Positions 25,485 to 36,927 of a DNA stretch of 64,000 bases are shown here, piece after piece (the first letter of the stretch is position 1; each line of letters opens with the position of its first letter). Below the pieces are notes generated by a model. That model was not told the origin of the DNA. It was given only the letters and a program-made list of their open reading frames with translations, and made no database searches. The stretch covers positions 11,043,194 through 11,107,193 of the forward strand of contig NC_135552.1 of assembly GCF_964340395.1 (NCBI RefSeq). The letters are read 5' to 3'. The translations under genes were made by a program, and so were the position numbers. This DNA comes from Glandiceps talaboti (taxonomy: Eukaryota > Hemichordata > Enteropneusta > Spengelidae).

Positions 25485-26036
25485 AGACTATGTAGAAACA
25501 CAGAACAACAGCTGAAAAAGGAAGTAGACAAAATCTACCAACAAGATCTACTACAAAGAAAGGAACAAACCAACCGCATGAAGGAAGAGTAATTTTCCCT
25601 CGTAACATACACCAACGCACTGCCCAGCAGGGTATCACAGATACTGAAGAAACACCTTAACATCTTACACATTGAATCACAAAGATGCAACCTATCTTTC
25701 CCCCAACAAATGTTTGCATGGGAAAAAGGCTGAGATCAGGAATCTATCCTCATTCACAAGAAACACAACAGAGATCTTTTCAACAAACAAGGAACATGAT
25801 CACACCAATGCAAAGCACCACGATGTGCAATCTGCAAAAAGATGAAAACAACGACAGAATTCACAGGCCCAAACAATACGAAATACACAATCTTTGGACA
25901 CATAAAATGCAAAACAACAAACATAATATATGGTGAGAAGTGTGAAAAAATAATATATGTTGGAGAAATAGGAAATACCATCTACATCCGCATGTAGAAC
26001 CATTTCTCACTGATATTAAAGGAACAAAAACAGTAC
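25485..26036 (+). pseudogene. Penelope-like retroelement remnant with GIY-YIG endonuclease end
   Basis: Read on the plus strand from 25485, one frame gives EVDKIYQQDLLQRK, one in-frame stop, then FSLVTYTNALPSRVSQIL and KKHLNILHIES, the RT-to-linker region of Penelope-like elements. After frameshifts, ILIHKKHNRDLFNKQ, CKAPRCAICKK, EFTGPNNTKYTIFGHIKC and NIIYGEKCEKIIYVGEIGN follow. This is the Cys-motif plus GIY-YIG endonuclease segment of the family. It breaks at a stop near 25996; FLTDIKGTK continues in another frame. The RT catalytic core is absent. At least one stop and two frameshifts make it dead. It abuts a LINE fragment directly at 26038, so the two were joined by nested insertion or deletion. 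Confidence 0.8.
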
Positions 26037-26037
26037 C

Positions 26038-26175
26038 ATGAGATTTGCTTTGTGTAGATTTAGAGCTTCAGGACACCAACTCAGAATAGAATCCGATCGT
26101 AAATTAGGTATACCTAGACAACACAGAATTTGCCTCCTGTGTAAGAGTGGGGAAGTTGAGGATGAATATCATTTA
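26038..26175 (+). pseudogene. LINE C-terminal fragment
   Basis: Encodes RFRASGHQLRIESDR ... RICLLCKSGEVEDEYHL, the C-terminal segment of LINE polyproteins ending in a Cys-X2-Cys ... His knuckle. It differs from the element at 23366-24740. It is cut at a (TA)n run (26174-26190), directly before tandem copy 1 starts. Confidence 0.7.
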
Positions 26176-26803
26176 TATATATATATATATCACATCATCC
26201 ATTTGTCTTTCTTTGGTGATATTTTATATTTCTAGCAAAAAAAAAATGATATCACAATACCATAACTGTCATGATATAAGTATCCTGTTCCTCTTCCTCA
26301 TTGCTGGCCGTCGTTGTCGTCATCGTCATCGTCGTCGTCGTCGTGATCGTCATCGTCATCATCATCATCATCATCATCATTATCATTATCATCATCATCT
26401 TTTATCTTTTGAGGAAACATTTATTCATGTTCAAACCTTGTTAGAATTAAAAACACAAAAACTGCACACAAGTGTTTCAAGGCAAAGACACACAAGTGAA
26501 AGTATGGGTACTCAACAATGCACTGAAAATGTCTATCATAAATGTCACATCATTGTGATCATTATCCATCACCACCCTCATCATAATTTTCTCACTTTCC
26601 TAATTGGATTAAAAAACCCTGACAAAGAAGTCCTATAGTGCAAGCTGTGGGAGTAATTATTTTATTGCATTGTTTTTTGGTATAATACGTACCCTTAACC
26701 TATAATCTACGTATTTCCTGTACCTGAGTATAGATGTCAATGTTTAACATTTCAATGCTAGTTAATCAAAACCATCAATTCCCCCTTTGCCTTCATGAAA
26801 CAT

Positions 26804-26812
26804 GATATTTCC
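26804..26812 (+). repeat. Target site duplication of MULE A, left
   Basis: GATATTTCC directly before the element; repeated at 27649-27657. Copies 3 and 4 have one uninterrupted GATATTTCCGCAATG at the equivalent place. Confidence 0.92.
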
Positions 26813-26819
26813 GGTAACA

Positions 26820-26993
26820 GGACAACTGCCCCCCGGACAACTGCCCCCCGGACAATTGCCCCCGGACAATTGCCCCCGAAGGACAACTGCCCCCCGGACA
26901 ATTGCCCCCGAAGGACAACTGCCCCCCGGACAATTGCCCCCCGGACAACTGCCCCCGAAGGACAACTGCCCCCCGGACTACTGCCCCCGAACG
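26820..26993 (+). repeat. Subterminal unit array, MULE A left
   Basis: Eleven units of 14-17 bp, from outside in: ACTG, ACTG, ATTG, ATTG+GAA, ACTG, ATTG+GAA, ACTG, ATTG, ACTG+GAA, ACTG, and a TACTG variant as innermost unit. Candidate transposase binding sites (inference). Confidence 0.9.
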
Positions 26994-27472
26994 AAAAAAA
27001 AACTAGTATTACAGATGTACGGGCTTGTCATTCATTAAAAAGTCACCGTCGGCAACTTACCGCCGCAATTTGCATATATTATACTCACTACATTCACTTG
27101 TTTTACTCTATTGTTATCTGTGATAATTGTTACGTCATTCACAAATGTCGGCATGATGATTTAACTACCGCCGTAATTCACATAATTTTCTGGAACATTC
27201 TTCTCCTCTTTTCAACCAAAGTCTTACGAGAATTCTGATATACATGTACATTCTGAGTCTCAATATTTTTTCTACTTTTGACTCATTTTCTATCTTGTTA
27301 CCTGTATATTTTGTATTGAACTGATAATAAATAAATCTTTTCCAGTAAAAAAATGACTTCGTGTTTGTGTTTAGTGAGTATAATGTACGCAAATTGCGAC
27401 GGTAAGTTGCCGACGGTGACTTTTTAATGAATGACAAACCCGTACATCTGTAATACTAGTTTTTTTTTAATT

Positions 27473-27642
27473 CGGGGGCAGTAGTCCGGGGGCAGTTGTC
27501 CTTCGGGGGCAGTTGTCCGGGGGGCAATTGTCCGGGGGGCAGTTGTCCTTCGGGGGCAATTGTCCGGGGGGCAGTTGTCCTTCGGGGGCAATTGTCCGGG
27601 GGCAATTGTCCGGGGGGCAGTTGTCCGGGGGGCAGTTGTCCT
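27473..27642 (-). repeat. Subterminal unit array, MULE A right
   Basis: Inverted counterpart of 26820-26993 with the same eleven units in the same order, including the TACTG innermost unit. Confidence 0.9.
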
Positions 27643-27648
27643 AGAATC

Positions 27649-27657
27649 GATATTTCC
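27649..27657 (+). repeat. Target site duplication of MULE A, right
   Basis: GATATTTCC, then GCAATG as in the uninterrupted copies. Confidence 0.92.
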
Positions 27658-27969
27658 GCAATGAACACAATGCTGCTGTAGTTGGGGGGAAGTATAATCC
27701 CAGGATGGAAACACTCGGTGGTGTTGCATCTAGGTCTTGTTGCTATGGTTACAAAATACAGGAAAGGAACAGGAACAGGAAAGTACAGATGAGTATTTTT
27801 CAAGGCTAAAAGCAGGTATATCACTTTCATCTTTTTCACAAATGATGACAGTATAGTTTGATTTGTGACCAGGAAGGGGGGAGGTGGGGGGCTGGGGAAG
27901 GGTTAATATTCTCATAGAAATTTTTGTATATGCCCACTATCACTCACCCAGTCATGTAAAATGCAACAA

Positions 27970-28535
27970 TAGTGTTAGTGTGTGTCTATCTTAGTCTGCC
28001 TATAGCTTGATTTCCGTAGTTTCAATAGTTTTAGTTTGTGTCTATCTTAGTCTGCCTATAGCTTGATTCCCATAGTAGTACATCAACAATAGTTTTAGTT
28101 TGTGTCTATCTTAGTTTGCCAATAGCTTGCTTTCCATAGTGGTATATCAACAATAGTTTTAGTTTGTGCCTACCTTAGTTTGCCTATAGCCTGATTTCCA
28201 TAGTAGTACATCAACAATAGTTTTAGTTTGTCTACCTTAGTTTGAATTGCCTATAGCCTGATTTCCATAGTAGTACATCAACAATAGTTTTAGTGTGTCT
28301 ATCTTAGTTTGCCTATAGCTTGCTTTCTGTAGTAGTAGTAATAATGTCAACAATAGTTTTAGTTTGTGTCTACCTTAGTTTGCCTATAGCTTGATTTCCA
28401 TAGTAGTACATCTACATCAGTTTAAGTTTGTGTGTATCTTAGTTTGCCTATAGCTTTATTTCCATAGTAGTAACAGTATATCAACAATAGTTTTAGTTTG
28501 TGTCTACCTTTAATAGTTTGCTGATAGCTTGTTAA
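27970..28535 (+). repeat. Minisatellite of about 62 bp units, tandem copy 1
   Basis: About nine imperfect units built on ATAGTTTTAGTTTGTGTCTA then TTGCCTATAGCTTGATTTCC then ATAGTAGTACATCAACA. The same array is present in tandem copies 2 (29782-30410), 3 (31797-32280) and 4 (33763-33945) with about ten, eight and three units. Confidence 0.9.
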
Positions 28536-28826
28536 GGTCATGATGAAAGCAGGTTGAAACAAGAGATGTATTAATATATTATTGAAATAGGCCCACCATT
28601 ACAGATGGCAAGGCCTGCAATGCTTCACTTCCACCTATGAAAGTATACACATTGATGCCTGTTCCTTACTGATAAAGGGAAAGTGAATGAAACCACTGAA
28701 TGCATTTTATCTTGTTTGACATCCAAGTTTTATTGAACAATAGTGGATTCAAAAGGTATTATCCTTTCCTTTATACTAGTATATTTAGCTGGGCAAGGAG
28801 GTAGTTATACAGCTAATGGACGCTTT

Positions 28827-30702
28827 CACATCATCCATTTGTCTTTCTTTGGTGATATTTTAAGAGTATTTCTAGCAAAAAAAATGATAGCACAATACCA
28901 TAACTGTTATGATATAAGTATCCTGTTCCTCTTCCTCATTGCTGCCACCGTCATTGTCGTCGTCGTCGTCGTCATCGTCGTCGTCGTTGTCGTCGTCGTC
29001 GTCATCGTCGTCGTCGTCATCGTCGTCTTCATCGTTGTTGTCATCATCGTCATCGTCATCGTCATCGTCATCATCATCACCATCATCATCATCATCTTTT
29101 ATCTTTTGAGGAAACATTTATTCATGTTCAAACCTTAATAGAATTAAAAACTCAAAAACTGCACACAAGTGTTGCAAGGCAAAGACACACAAGTGAAAGT
29201 ATGGGTACTCAACAATGCACTGAAAATGTCTATCACAAATGTCACATCATTGTGATCATTATCCATCACCATCCTCATCATAATTTTCTCACTTTCGTAA
29301 TTGGATTAAAAACCCCTGACAAAGAAGTCCTATAGTGCAAGCTGTGGGAGTAATTATTTTATTGCATTGTTTTTTGGTATAATACGTACCCTTAACCTAT
29401 AATCTACGTATTTCCTGTACCTGAGTATAGATGTCAATGTTTAACATTTCTATGCTAGTTAATCAAAACCATCAATTCCCCCTTTGCCTTCATGAAACAT
29501 GATATTTCCACAATGAACACAATGCTTCTTTAGTTGGAGGAAGTATAATCCCAGGATGGAAACACTTAGTGGTGTTGCATCTAGCTCTTGTTGCTATGGT
29601 TACAAAATACAGGAAAGGAACAGGAACAGGAAAGTACAGATGAGTATTTTTAAGGCTAGAAGTGGGTATATCACTTTCATCTTTTTCACAAATGAGAGGT
29701 GGGGGGCTGGGGAAGGGTTAATATTCTCATAGAAATTTTTGTATATGCCCACTATCACTCACCCAGTCATGTAAAATGCAACAATAGTGTTAGTGTGTGT
29801 CTATCTTAGTCTGCCTATAGCTTGCTTTCCATAGTGGTATATCAACAATAGTTTTAGTTTGTGTCTATCTTAGTTTGCCTATAGCCTGATTTCCATAGTA
29901 GTATATCAACAATAGTTTTAGTGTGTGTCTACCTTAGTTTGTCTATAGCTTGATTTCCATAGTAGTATAACAAGTTTTAGTGTGTCTACCTTAGTTAGCC
30001 TATAGCTTGATTTCCATAGTAGTACATCAACAATAGTTTTAGTGTGTGTCTACCTTAGTTTGCCTATAGCCTGATTTCCATAGTAGTACATCAACAATAG
30101 TTTTAGTGTGTCTATCTTAGTTTGCCTATAGCTTGCTTTCTGTAGTAGTAATAATGTCAACAATAGTTTTAGTTTGTGTCTACCTTAGTTTGCCTATAGC
30201 TTGATTTCCATAGTAGTACATCGACATCAGTTTAAGTTTGTGTGTATCTTAGTTTGCCTATAGCTTTATTTCCATAGTAGTAACAGTATATCAACAATAG
30301 TTTTAGTTTGTGCCTACCTTAGTTTGCTGATAGCTTGATTTCCATAGTAGTAACAGTATATCAACAATAGTTTTAGTTTGTGTCTACCTTAGTTTGCTGA
30401 TAGCTTGTTAAGGTCATGATGAAAGCAGGTTGAAACAAGAGATGTATTAATATATTATTGAAATAGGCCCACCATTACAGATGGCAAGGCCTGCAATGCT
30501 TCACTTCCACCTATGAAAGTATACACATTGATGCCTGTTCCTTACTGATAAAGGGAAAGTGAATGAAACCACTGAATGCATTTTATCTTGTTTGACATCC
30601 AAGTTTTATTGAACAATAGTGGATTCAAAAGGTATTATCCTTTCCTTTATACTAGTATATTTAGCTGGGCAAGGAGGTAGTTATACAGCTAATGGACGCT
30701 TT
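28827..30702 (+). repeat. Tandem segmental duplication, copy 2
   Basis: 1876 bp from its CACATCATCC start to that of copy 3. It shares the TTTTAAGAGTATTTCTAGC variant and a deletion beside CAAATGAGAGG with copy 3, but lacks the 120-bp block as in copy 1. The (Val)n and (Asp)n open frames come from the GTC/ATC microsatellite. The sequence at the MULE A target site is uninterrupted (about 29503-29512). Confidence 0.9.
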
Positions 30703-30940
30703 CACATCATCCATTTGTCTTTCTTTGGTGATATTTTAAGAGTATTTCTAGCAAAAAAAATGATAGCACAATACCATAACTGTTATGATATAAGTATCCT
30801 GTTCCTCTTCCTCATTGCTGCCACCGTCATTGTCGTCGTCGTCGTCATCGTCGTCGTCGTTGTCGTCGTCGTCGTCATCGTCGTCATCGTCATCGTCGTC
30901 TTCATCGTTGTTGTCATCATTGTCATCGTCATCGTCATCG

Positions 30941-30971
<31 letters not shown>

Positions 30972-32577
30972 TTATCTTTTGAGGAAACATTTATTCATGT
31001 TCAACAAACCTTGTTAGAATTAAAAACACAAAAACTGCACACAAGTGTTGCAAGGCAAAGGCACACAAGTGAAAGTATGGGTACTCAACGATGCACTGAA
31101 AATGTCTATCATTAAGATGTAGAAGATAGATTCTACAATAACAATCAGTGGTAGTGACAAAGTATGTAGACAGGTTTGGTGTTGAGTTCTGATCGAAAAC
31201 CAGTAAAAAGGATGAAAAATATGATAACAATTAATGTCTGTATATGTCACATCATCATCATGATCATCATCACCACCCTCATCATAATTTTCTCACTTTG
31301 CTAATTGGATCAAAAACACCTGACAAAGAAGTCCTTTTGCGCAAGCTGTGGGAGTAATTATTTTATTGCATTGTTTTTTGGTATAATACGTACCCTTAAC
31401 CTATCTACTACTTATTTCCTGTACCTGAGTATAGATGTCAATGTTTAACATTTCTATGCTAGTTAATCAAAACCATCAATTCCCCCTTTGCCTTCATGAA
31501 ACATGATATTTCCGCAATGAACACAATGCTGCTGTAGTTGGGGGGAAGTATAATCCCAGGATGGAAACACTCCGTGGTGTTGCATCTAGGTCTTGTTGCT
31601 ATGGTTACAAAATACAGGAAAGGAACAGGAACAGGAACAGGAAAGTACAGATGAGTATTTTTCAAGGCTGAAAGTGGGTATATCACTTTCATCTTTTTCA
31701 CAAATGAGAGGTGGGGGGCTGGGGAAGGGTTAATATTCTCATAGAAATTTTTGTATATGCCAACTATCACTCACCCAGTCATGTAAAATGCAACAATAGT
31801 GTTAGTTTGTGTATACCTAAGTTTGCCAATAGCTTGCTTTCTATAGTAGTATATCAACAATAGTGTTAGTGTGTGTCTATCTTAGTCTGCCTATAGCTTG
31901 ATTTCCGTAGTTTCAATAGTTTTAGTTTGTGTCTATCTTAGTTTGCCAATAGCTTGCTTTCCATAGTAGTACATCAACAATAGTTTTAGTTTGTGTCTAT
32001 CTTAGTTTGCCTATAGCTTGCTTTCCATAGTGGTATATCAACAAGTTTTAGTGTGTCAACCTTAGTTTGCCTATACAAAATGTAGCTTGATTTCCATAGT
32101 AGTACATCAACAATAGTTTTAGTTTGTGTCAACCTTAGTTTGCCTATAGCTTGCTTTCCATAGTAGTACATCAACAATAGTTTTAGTTTGTGTCAACCTT
32201 AGTTTGCCTATAGCTTGCTTTCCGTAGTAGTATATCAACAATAGTTTTAGTTTGTGTCTATCTTAGGTGCTGATAGCTTGTTAAGGTCATGATGAAACCA
32301 GGTTGAAACAAGAGATGTATTAATATATTATTGAAATAGGCCCACCATTATAGATGGCAAGGCCTGCAATGCTTCACTTCCACCTATGAAAGTATACACA
32401 TTGATGCCTGTTCCTTACTGATAAAGGGAAAGTGAATGAAACCACTGAATGCATTTTATCTTGTTTGACATCCAAGTTTTATTGAACAATAGTGAATTCA
32501 AAAGGTATTATCCTTTCCTTTATACTAGTATATTTAGCTGGGCAAGGAGGTAGTTATACAGCTAAATGGACGCTTTC
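30703..32577 (+). repeat. Tandem segmental duplication, copy 3
   Basis: 1875 bp. Contains the 120-bp block at about 31108-31245, shared with copy 4. Minus-strand open frames of 76-79 codons (30991-31250) recur in copy 4 because the DNA is duplicated; no protein family is recognised in them. Empty MULE target site near 31503-31515. Confidence 0.9.
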
Positions 32578-32777
32578 ACATCATCCATTTGTCTTTCTTT
32601 GGTGATATTTTATATTTCTAGCAAAAAAAATGATATCACAATACCATAACTGTTATGATATAAGTATCCTGTTCCTCTTCCTCATTGCTGCCACCGTCGC
32701 CATCATCGCCGTCGTCGTCGTCGTCATCGTCTTCGTCGTCATCATCGTCGTCTTCGTCGTTGTTGTCTTCATCATAG

Positions 32778-32815
<38 letters not shown>

Positions 32816-33979
32816 GTCATCATCATCATCATCATCATCACCATCATCATCATCATCTTTTATCTTTTGAGGAAACATTTATTCATGTTCAACAAACCTT
32901 GTTAGAATCAAAAACTCAAAAACTGCATACAAGTGTTGCAAGGCAAAGACACACAAGTGAAAGTATGGGTACTCAACGATGCACTGAAAATGTCTATCAT
33001 TAAGATGTAGAAGATAGATTCTACAGTAACAATCAGTGGTAGTGACAAAGTATGTAGACAGGTTTTGTGTTGAGTTCTGATCGAAAACCAGTAAAAAGGA
33101 TGAAAAATATGATAACAATTAATGTCTGTATATGTCACATCATCATCATGATCATCCTCACCACCCTCATCATAATTTTCTCACTTTCCTAATTGGATCA
33201 AAAACACCTGACAAAGAAGTCCTTTTGCGCAAGCTGTGGGAGTAATTATTTTATTGCATTGTTTTTTGGTATAATACGTACCCTTAACCTATAATCTACT
33301 ACTTATTTCCTGTACCTGAGTATAGATGTCAATGTTTAACATTTCAATGCTAGTTAATCAAAACCATCAATTCCCCCTTTGCCTTCATGAAACATGATAT
33401 TTCCGCAATGAACACAATGCTGCTGTAGTTGGAGGAAGTATAATCCCAGGATGGAAACACTCGGTGGTGTTGCATCTAGGTCTTGTTGCTATGGTTACAA
33501 AATACAGGAAAGGAACAGGAACAGGAACAGGAAAGTACAGATGAGTATTTTTAAGGCTGAAAGAGGGTATATCACTTTCATCTTTTTCACAAATGATGAA
33601 TGGTTCAACTGTAGTTTGATTTGTGACCAGGAAGGGGGGGGAGGTGGGGGTGGGGGTGGGGGGAAAGGTTAATACTCCCATAGAAATTGTTGTGGGTGCG
33701 GTATATGTATATATATGTGCTGCTCACTATCACTCACCCAGTCATGTAAAATGCAACAATACTTTTAGTTTGTGTCTATCTTAGTTTGTCTATAGCTTGC
33801 TTTCTATAGTAGTATATCAACAATAGTTTTAGTTTGTGTCTATCTTAGTTGGCTATAGCTTGATTTCCATAGTAGTATATCGACAATAGTTTCAGCTTAT
33901 GTCTATCTTAGTTTGCTGATCGCTTGATTTCCATAGTAGTAATTTAAGGTCATGATGAAACCAGGTTGAAATAAGAGCT
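32578..33979 (+). repeat. Tandem segmental duplication, copy 4 (partial)
   Basis: Begins CACATCATCC and ends at ACCAGGTTGAAATAAGAG, so it stops part-way through the unit. Its microsatellite is enriched in ATC. Its GTGACCAGGAAGG block and TTTTATATTTCTAGC variant match copy 1 rather than copies 2 and 3. Confidence 0.88.
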
Positions 33980-34276
33980 GTATAAAAGGGAAGTAACGTT
34001 TTTCTTCTTTAATGCTCTCTCTCACATTTCCTTGCCCAATTTAAGCTCAATCTTTAATGGTCTTGACCACTTGAATGCCCTGTATTGTTTACAAGCCCAG
34101 GATCTAGACACTTAACAATGCAAGTTTCTATGGTAACAGGAGAAATGACTGTAGGAAAAGATTTTAATAACCAAATTGTTTCTGACAAATTGAAAGAGCT
34201 GCCTTGAGAGTCACTGGATCATCTATAATTGATATCTTTTGAATATGTACTTTCGTAACTGAATCATTTTTGTAAC
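33980..34276. other. Non-coding stretch
   Basis: Nothing recognised between the tandem array and the next inverted repeat. Confidence 0.5.
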
Positions 34277-34770
34277 CAGAACTGTAAAGTTTCAAACGTT
34301 GAGTACATATATTGTAATACTCATTCTGATTGGCTACTCGTAAGTACGAGATTTGGTACAGGAATGCCTGTGTCAGATGTACGGGCAATGAAAAGAACAA
34401 GCGACAGAAAATGTAACAGCCAAAAAGAAATCGCGAAGTGTACACTACATCGGATTTTTATCAGATTGCCATGTTATTATCCATAAAAATTAAAGTAAGC
34501 TGAGATATCTTTTTCTCTTCTTCCGCAAAAAGTAAGTTTGTCACTTTTAGTGGCTACAATTCTATCACAAATATTAAAGTGCCATATTAAAACTGAGTTG
34601 ATACATTCTTGTTGAGTAGTTTTTACTACAAATTAAATTATATCTGTGGTGTATGTTCTACTTTCTGAGGCAACTTTAGCCATCATTACATTCAAACCTA
34701 TTGGTAGTACTCAGGCATAATTAATAATTCAGAACATATAATATTAAACGCTGCAGAAACTCCCTTTTAT
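34277..34770 (+). repeat. Left arm of a large inverted repeat
   Basis: Pairs in reverse complement with about 36928-37752. Shared words in order: CATATATTGTAA, CTGATTGGCTACT, TGTGTCAGATGTA, GTAACAGCCAAAAAGAAATC, AAGTGACAAAC-type and GTTGATACATTCTTGTTG, ending in ATTAAACGCTGCAGAAACTC. Diverged with indels. Confidence 0.75.
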
Positions 34771-34781
34771 GCATATTTATA

Positions 34782-34872
34782 TCAGAACAGATTCATCAAT
34801 GTGTCATGTCATCACTATTTCAGGACTGGTTGATACATCCATCAAAATTTATCTCAAACATGTGTAAAATGC
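34782..34872 (+). repeat. Dispersed direct repeat, copy 1
   Basis: Runs from ATCAGAACAGATTCATCAAT to ATCTCAAACATGTGTAAAA and is nearly identical to 40884-40975. Confidence 0.85.
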
Positions 34873-36927
34873 AGGAAAGGTGAGTGGATGGGTTGACGTG
34901 TGTAATAATGATAAAAATAATAATTATTTTATTTCTGCTATGACCCCTTACGAGAGGAGTAAGAGAAACAATTAAAAGTCTTTTCTTTTCTTTTCTTTTA
35001 AAAAATATCTACACATTCAAAAAACACGTAAGAAAAAAAAGCAGGAATCGGATACAGGATGTTCAAACAGATAACACAAAACTCTATTGAGAAAAAAATA
35101 ATTTGCAATGACAACTGAGAATAGGGAACTTGCAAACCCACCATGTTGAATGTTGCATCATGGGAAATGTGATAATACATACTAATCAATTAGCATTGTA
35201 AACAATATTTTGTTACATTGTTTATAACCAGGAATGATCAATTCATAGTCACCCTGATCTTTGTGGGAGGTTAATTGTATCAGTAGCTCCAGATTAGGTA
35301 TTATGACAACCACAGATAATCCAATAGTCCTTTGTGTCTGAGCATGCTCAGTTTAAATTGCAAGTTCCCTATATTGCACAAACACATACATACATAAAAA
35401 ACAACAAAATTGTGAATGTCCTGTAATACCTTGGCTGTTTTTCACTGAGATGATTCACACATATATCACATGGTAAAACTTCCCACACAAACACAATTAC
35501 GGTACTAATCTAGTTATCCCTTGGTTATCCGCTATCCAACAGCTTAAATTTCACCAAATATAAGGTATCGATAGTTTTGCCAGAAGTGGAAATCTAGAAA
35601 ATGTAATTTCTTGTTTGTTGATGTTTCGTTTTTGTTTTTTTGTTTTGTTTTTTTGTTTTTTTGGGTGGGGGGTGGGGGTGGGAGTGTTCTATTTCTGACC
35701 CATATAGTCATTTTAATCCTTTCAACTCGTATTGCCATTCTGGGATTAGGGTGATTATTATGATTTTCTGCAGTACCTAGTAAAGTAGTCAATATTACTG
35801 TCTCAATGTGTCATCACAGACAAATGGAAGTTGACAGTCACATGTCAAGTGGCCACTATGTGCTTATAGGGTGGTGGTTCCATGGTGAACAACCAGTATA
35901 TAAATACATGCTCTCTTCATAGATGGACGTAAACTCATACAGTATCCGTTCCAACTTCCAATTCTACTAAAAAATCATGTCGATCGAATAGTCTGAAGAC
36001 AACCAGCGATCTTGTTTAATAATGATATCTTCCAAAGTTCAGGAAGCCTCAAAATCACTTATTAGCTCAGGTCAGCTCAACTTGCTCAGGAGGTACTGCT
36101 AAACCAACAAGTCCATTTTTCACCCCAATCAAGTTGAGTGCGAGTTTGTATGTTATCCATATACCTGAGACCAAGGAGTTAGTATTTCTGTTTATACCTG
36201 TCAATTCCAGTGTCCTGTTCAACTTCAATACTACCGATAGGGACCATGACATACTTTTTGTTTTAACCCGACTATTCCAGTGTGAGTGAACTTTTGTTTT
36301 TATCAGCCACTTTTCGATCGCTTGTTCAACTTAAATAACTAGAGTGTACTTCCATGTTTTCATCTGACAATTATTCTAGTCTATAGTACATTTTGTGTGT
36401 TCTATTAGGCAGATCTCTGGAGAATATGAACTTGCTAAATAAATGTATACCTTTTGGGAATTCTTGGCTTTCATTCTTTCATCACATAGCCTCAATATCT
36501 ATCAATCACATTATATTGCCATAGCAACATGCATAAATTATATTGCCATAACAACATGCATAAATAATGAGATATCATGATTAATATGAATCAGCATATT
36601 GCATATACATCCTTGCTGTATGGAGAAGTGCAATAAAGGACACTTGTTACCATGGCAACACATTTGCTGTGGTTTAAATATGTATCTAGATTTAATCAAT
36701 TTTAAAACCTGATGATAAATTTAAAGATGGCATAGTGGCTCTGAATCTCCAATTTAAATATGGAACAAGAAATTCTGCCATTAAATTCATTCTGCTGGAC
36801 TCTGATATGTAAGTGGCACAAGCTATGAGAATAAAAAAATTTCCTCGGGTGAAATTACTTACACACCATCTCAGTTGAACTATTTATAGACTAATATGAT
36901 GTTAATGTTGATTATTAAAAACTCATT
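34873..36927. other. Non-coding interior of the large inverted repeat
   Basis: TTTTC/TTTTG-rich patches near 34980-35000 and 35630-35665, a G-rich run near 35663-35682 and a 30-bp duplication near 36505-36565 (TATATTGCCATAGCAACATG). The 61-codon minus-strand frame at 36067-36252 has no recognised family. No transposase seen. Confidence 0.5.

Larger units (their letters stand above)
26813..27648. mobile_element. Mutator-like element A, non-autonomous, 836 bp
   Basis: Bounded by 9-bp duplications (GATATTTCC) and inverted termini 26813-27090 and 27372-27648. Each terminus holds 11 tandem units of GGACAACTG/GGACAATTG plus C5-C6 with or without GAA, then a shared unique stretch (CTAGTATTACAGATGTACGG to ATTATACTCACTA). 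The open frames across it (Pro/Gly/Cys-rich) only read the units. The interior corresponds to element B in reverse orientation, minus about 870 bp, and retains about 34 bp of the LINE fragment found in B. It encodes no transposase. Placement in Mutator rests on TSD length, long TIRs and the transposase remnant in its relative B. Confidence 0.88.
26190..28826 (+). repeat. Tandem segmental duplication, copy 1 (carries MULE A)
   Basis: First of four copies of a unit of about 1.88 kb. Order within the unit: CACATCATCCATTTGTCTTT start, GTC/ATC microsatellite, GAGGAAACATTTATTC block, GTACCTGAGTATAGATG block, AGGAACAGGAACAGG block, a minisatellite of about 62 bp units, then a GGTCATGATGAAA block and a shared right part. 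This copy is about 2.64 kb because of the 845-bp insertion at 26813-27657. It lacks the roughly 120-bp block (AAGATGTAGAAGATAGATTC) found in copies 3 and 4. Confidence 0.9.

Noticed and set aside
26795-27038. Pro/Gly/Cys-rich frames with TAPRTIAP or QLPPG repeats, also at 27424-27839, 38215-38615 and 39872-40201
   Set aside because: They read the subterminal unit arrays of the MULEs on either strand.
28743-29138. Poly-Val/poly-Asp frames, also at 30619-31017 and 32630-32905
   Set aside because: GTC/ATC microsatellite of the tandem unit; the conservation is DNA duplication.
30991-31250. Minus frames of 76-79 codons conserved at 32879-33138
   Set aside because: Conserved only because copies 3 and 4 are recent duplicates; both overlapping frames are equally conserved and no domain is recognised.
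36067-36252. 61-codon minus frame with a protein-like look
   Set aside because: No homologue recognised, no splice context, within the non-coding interior of the inverted repeat.
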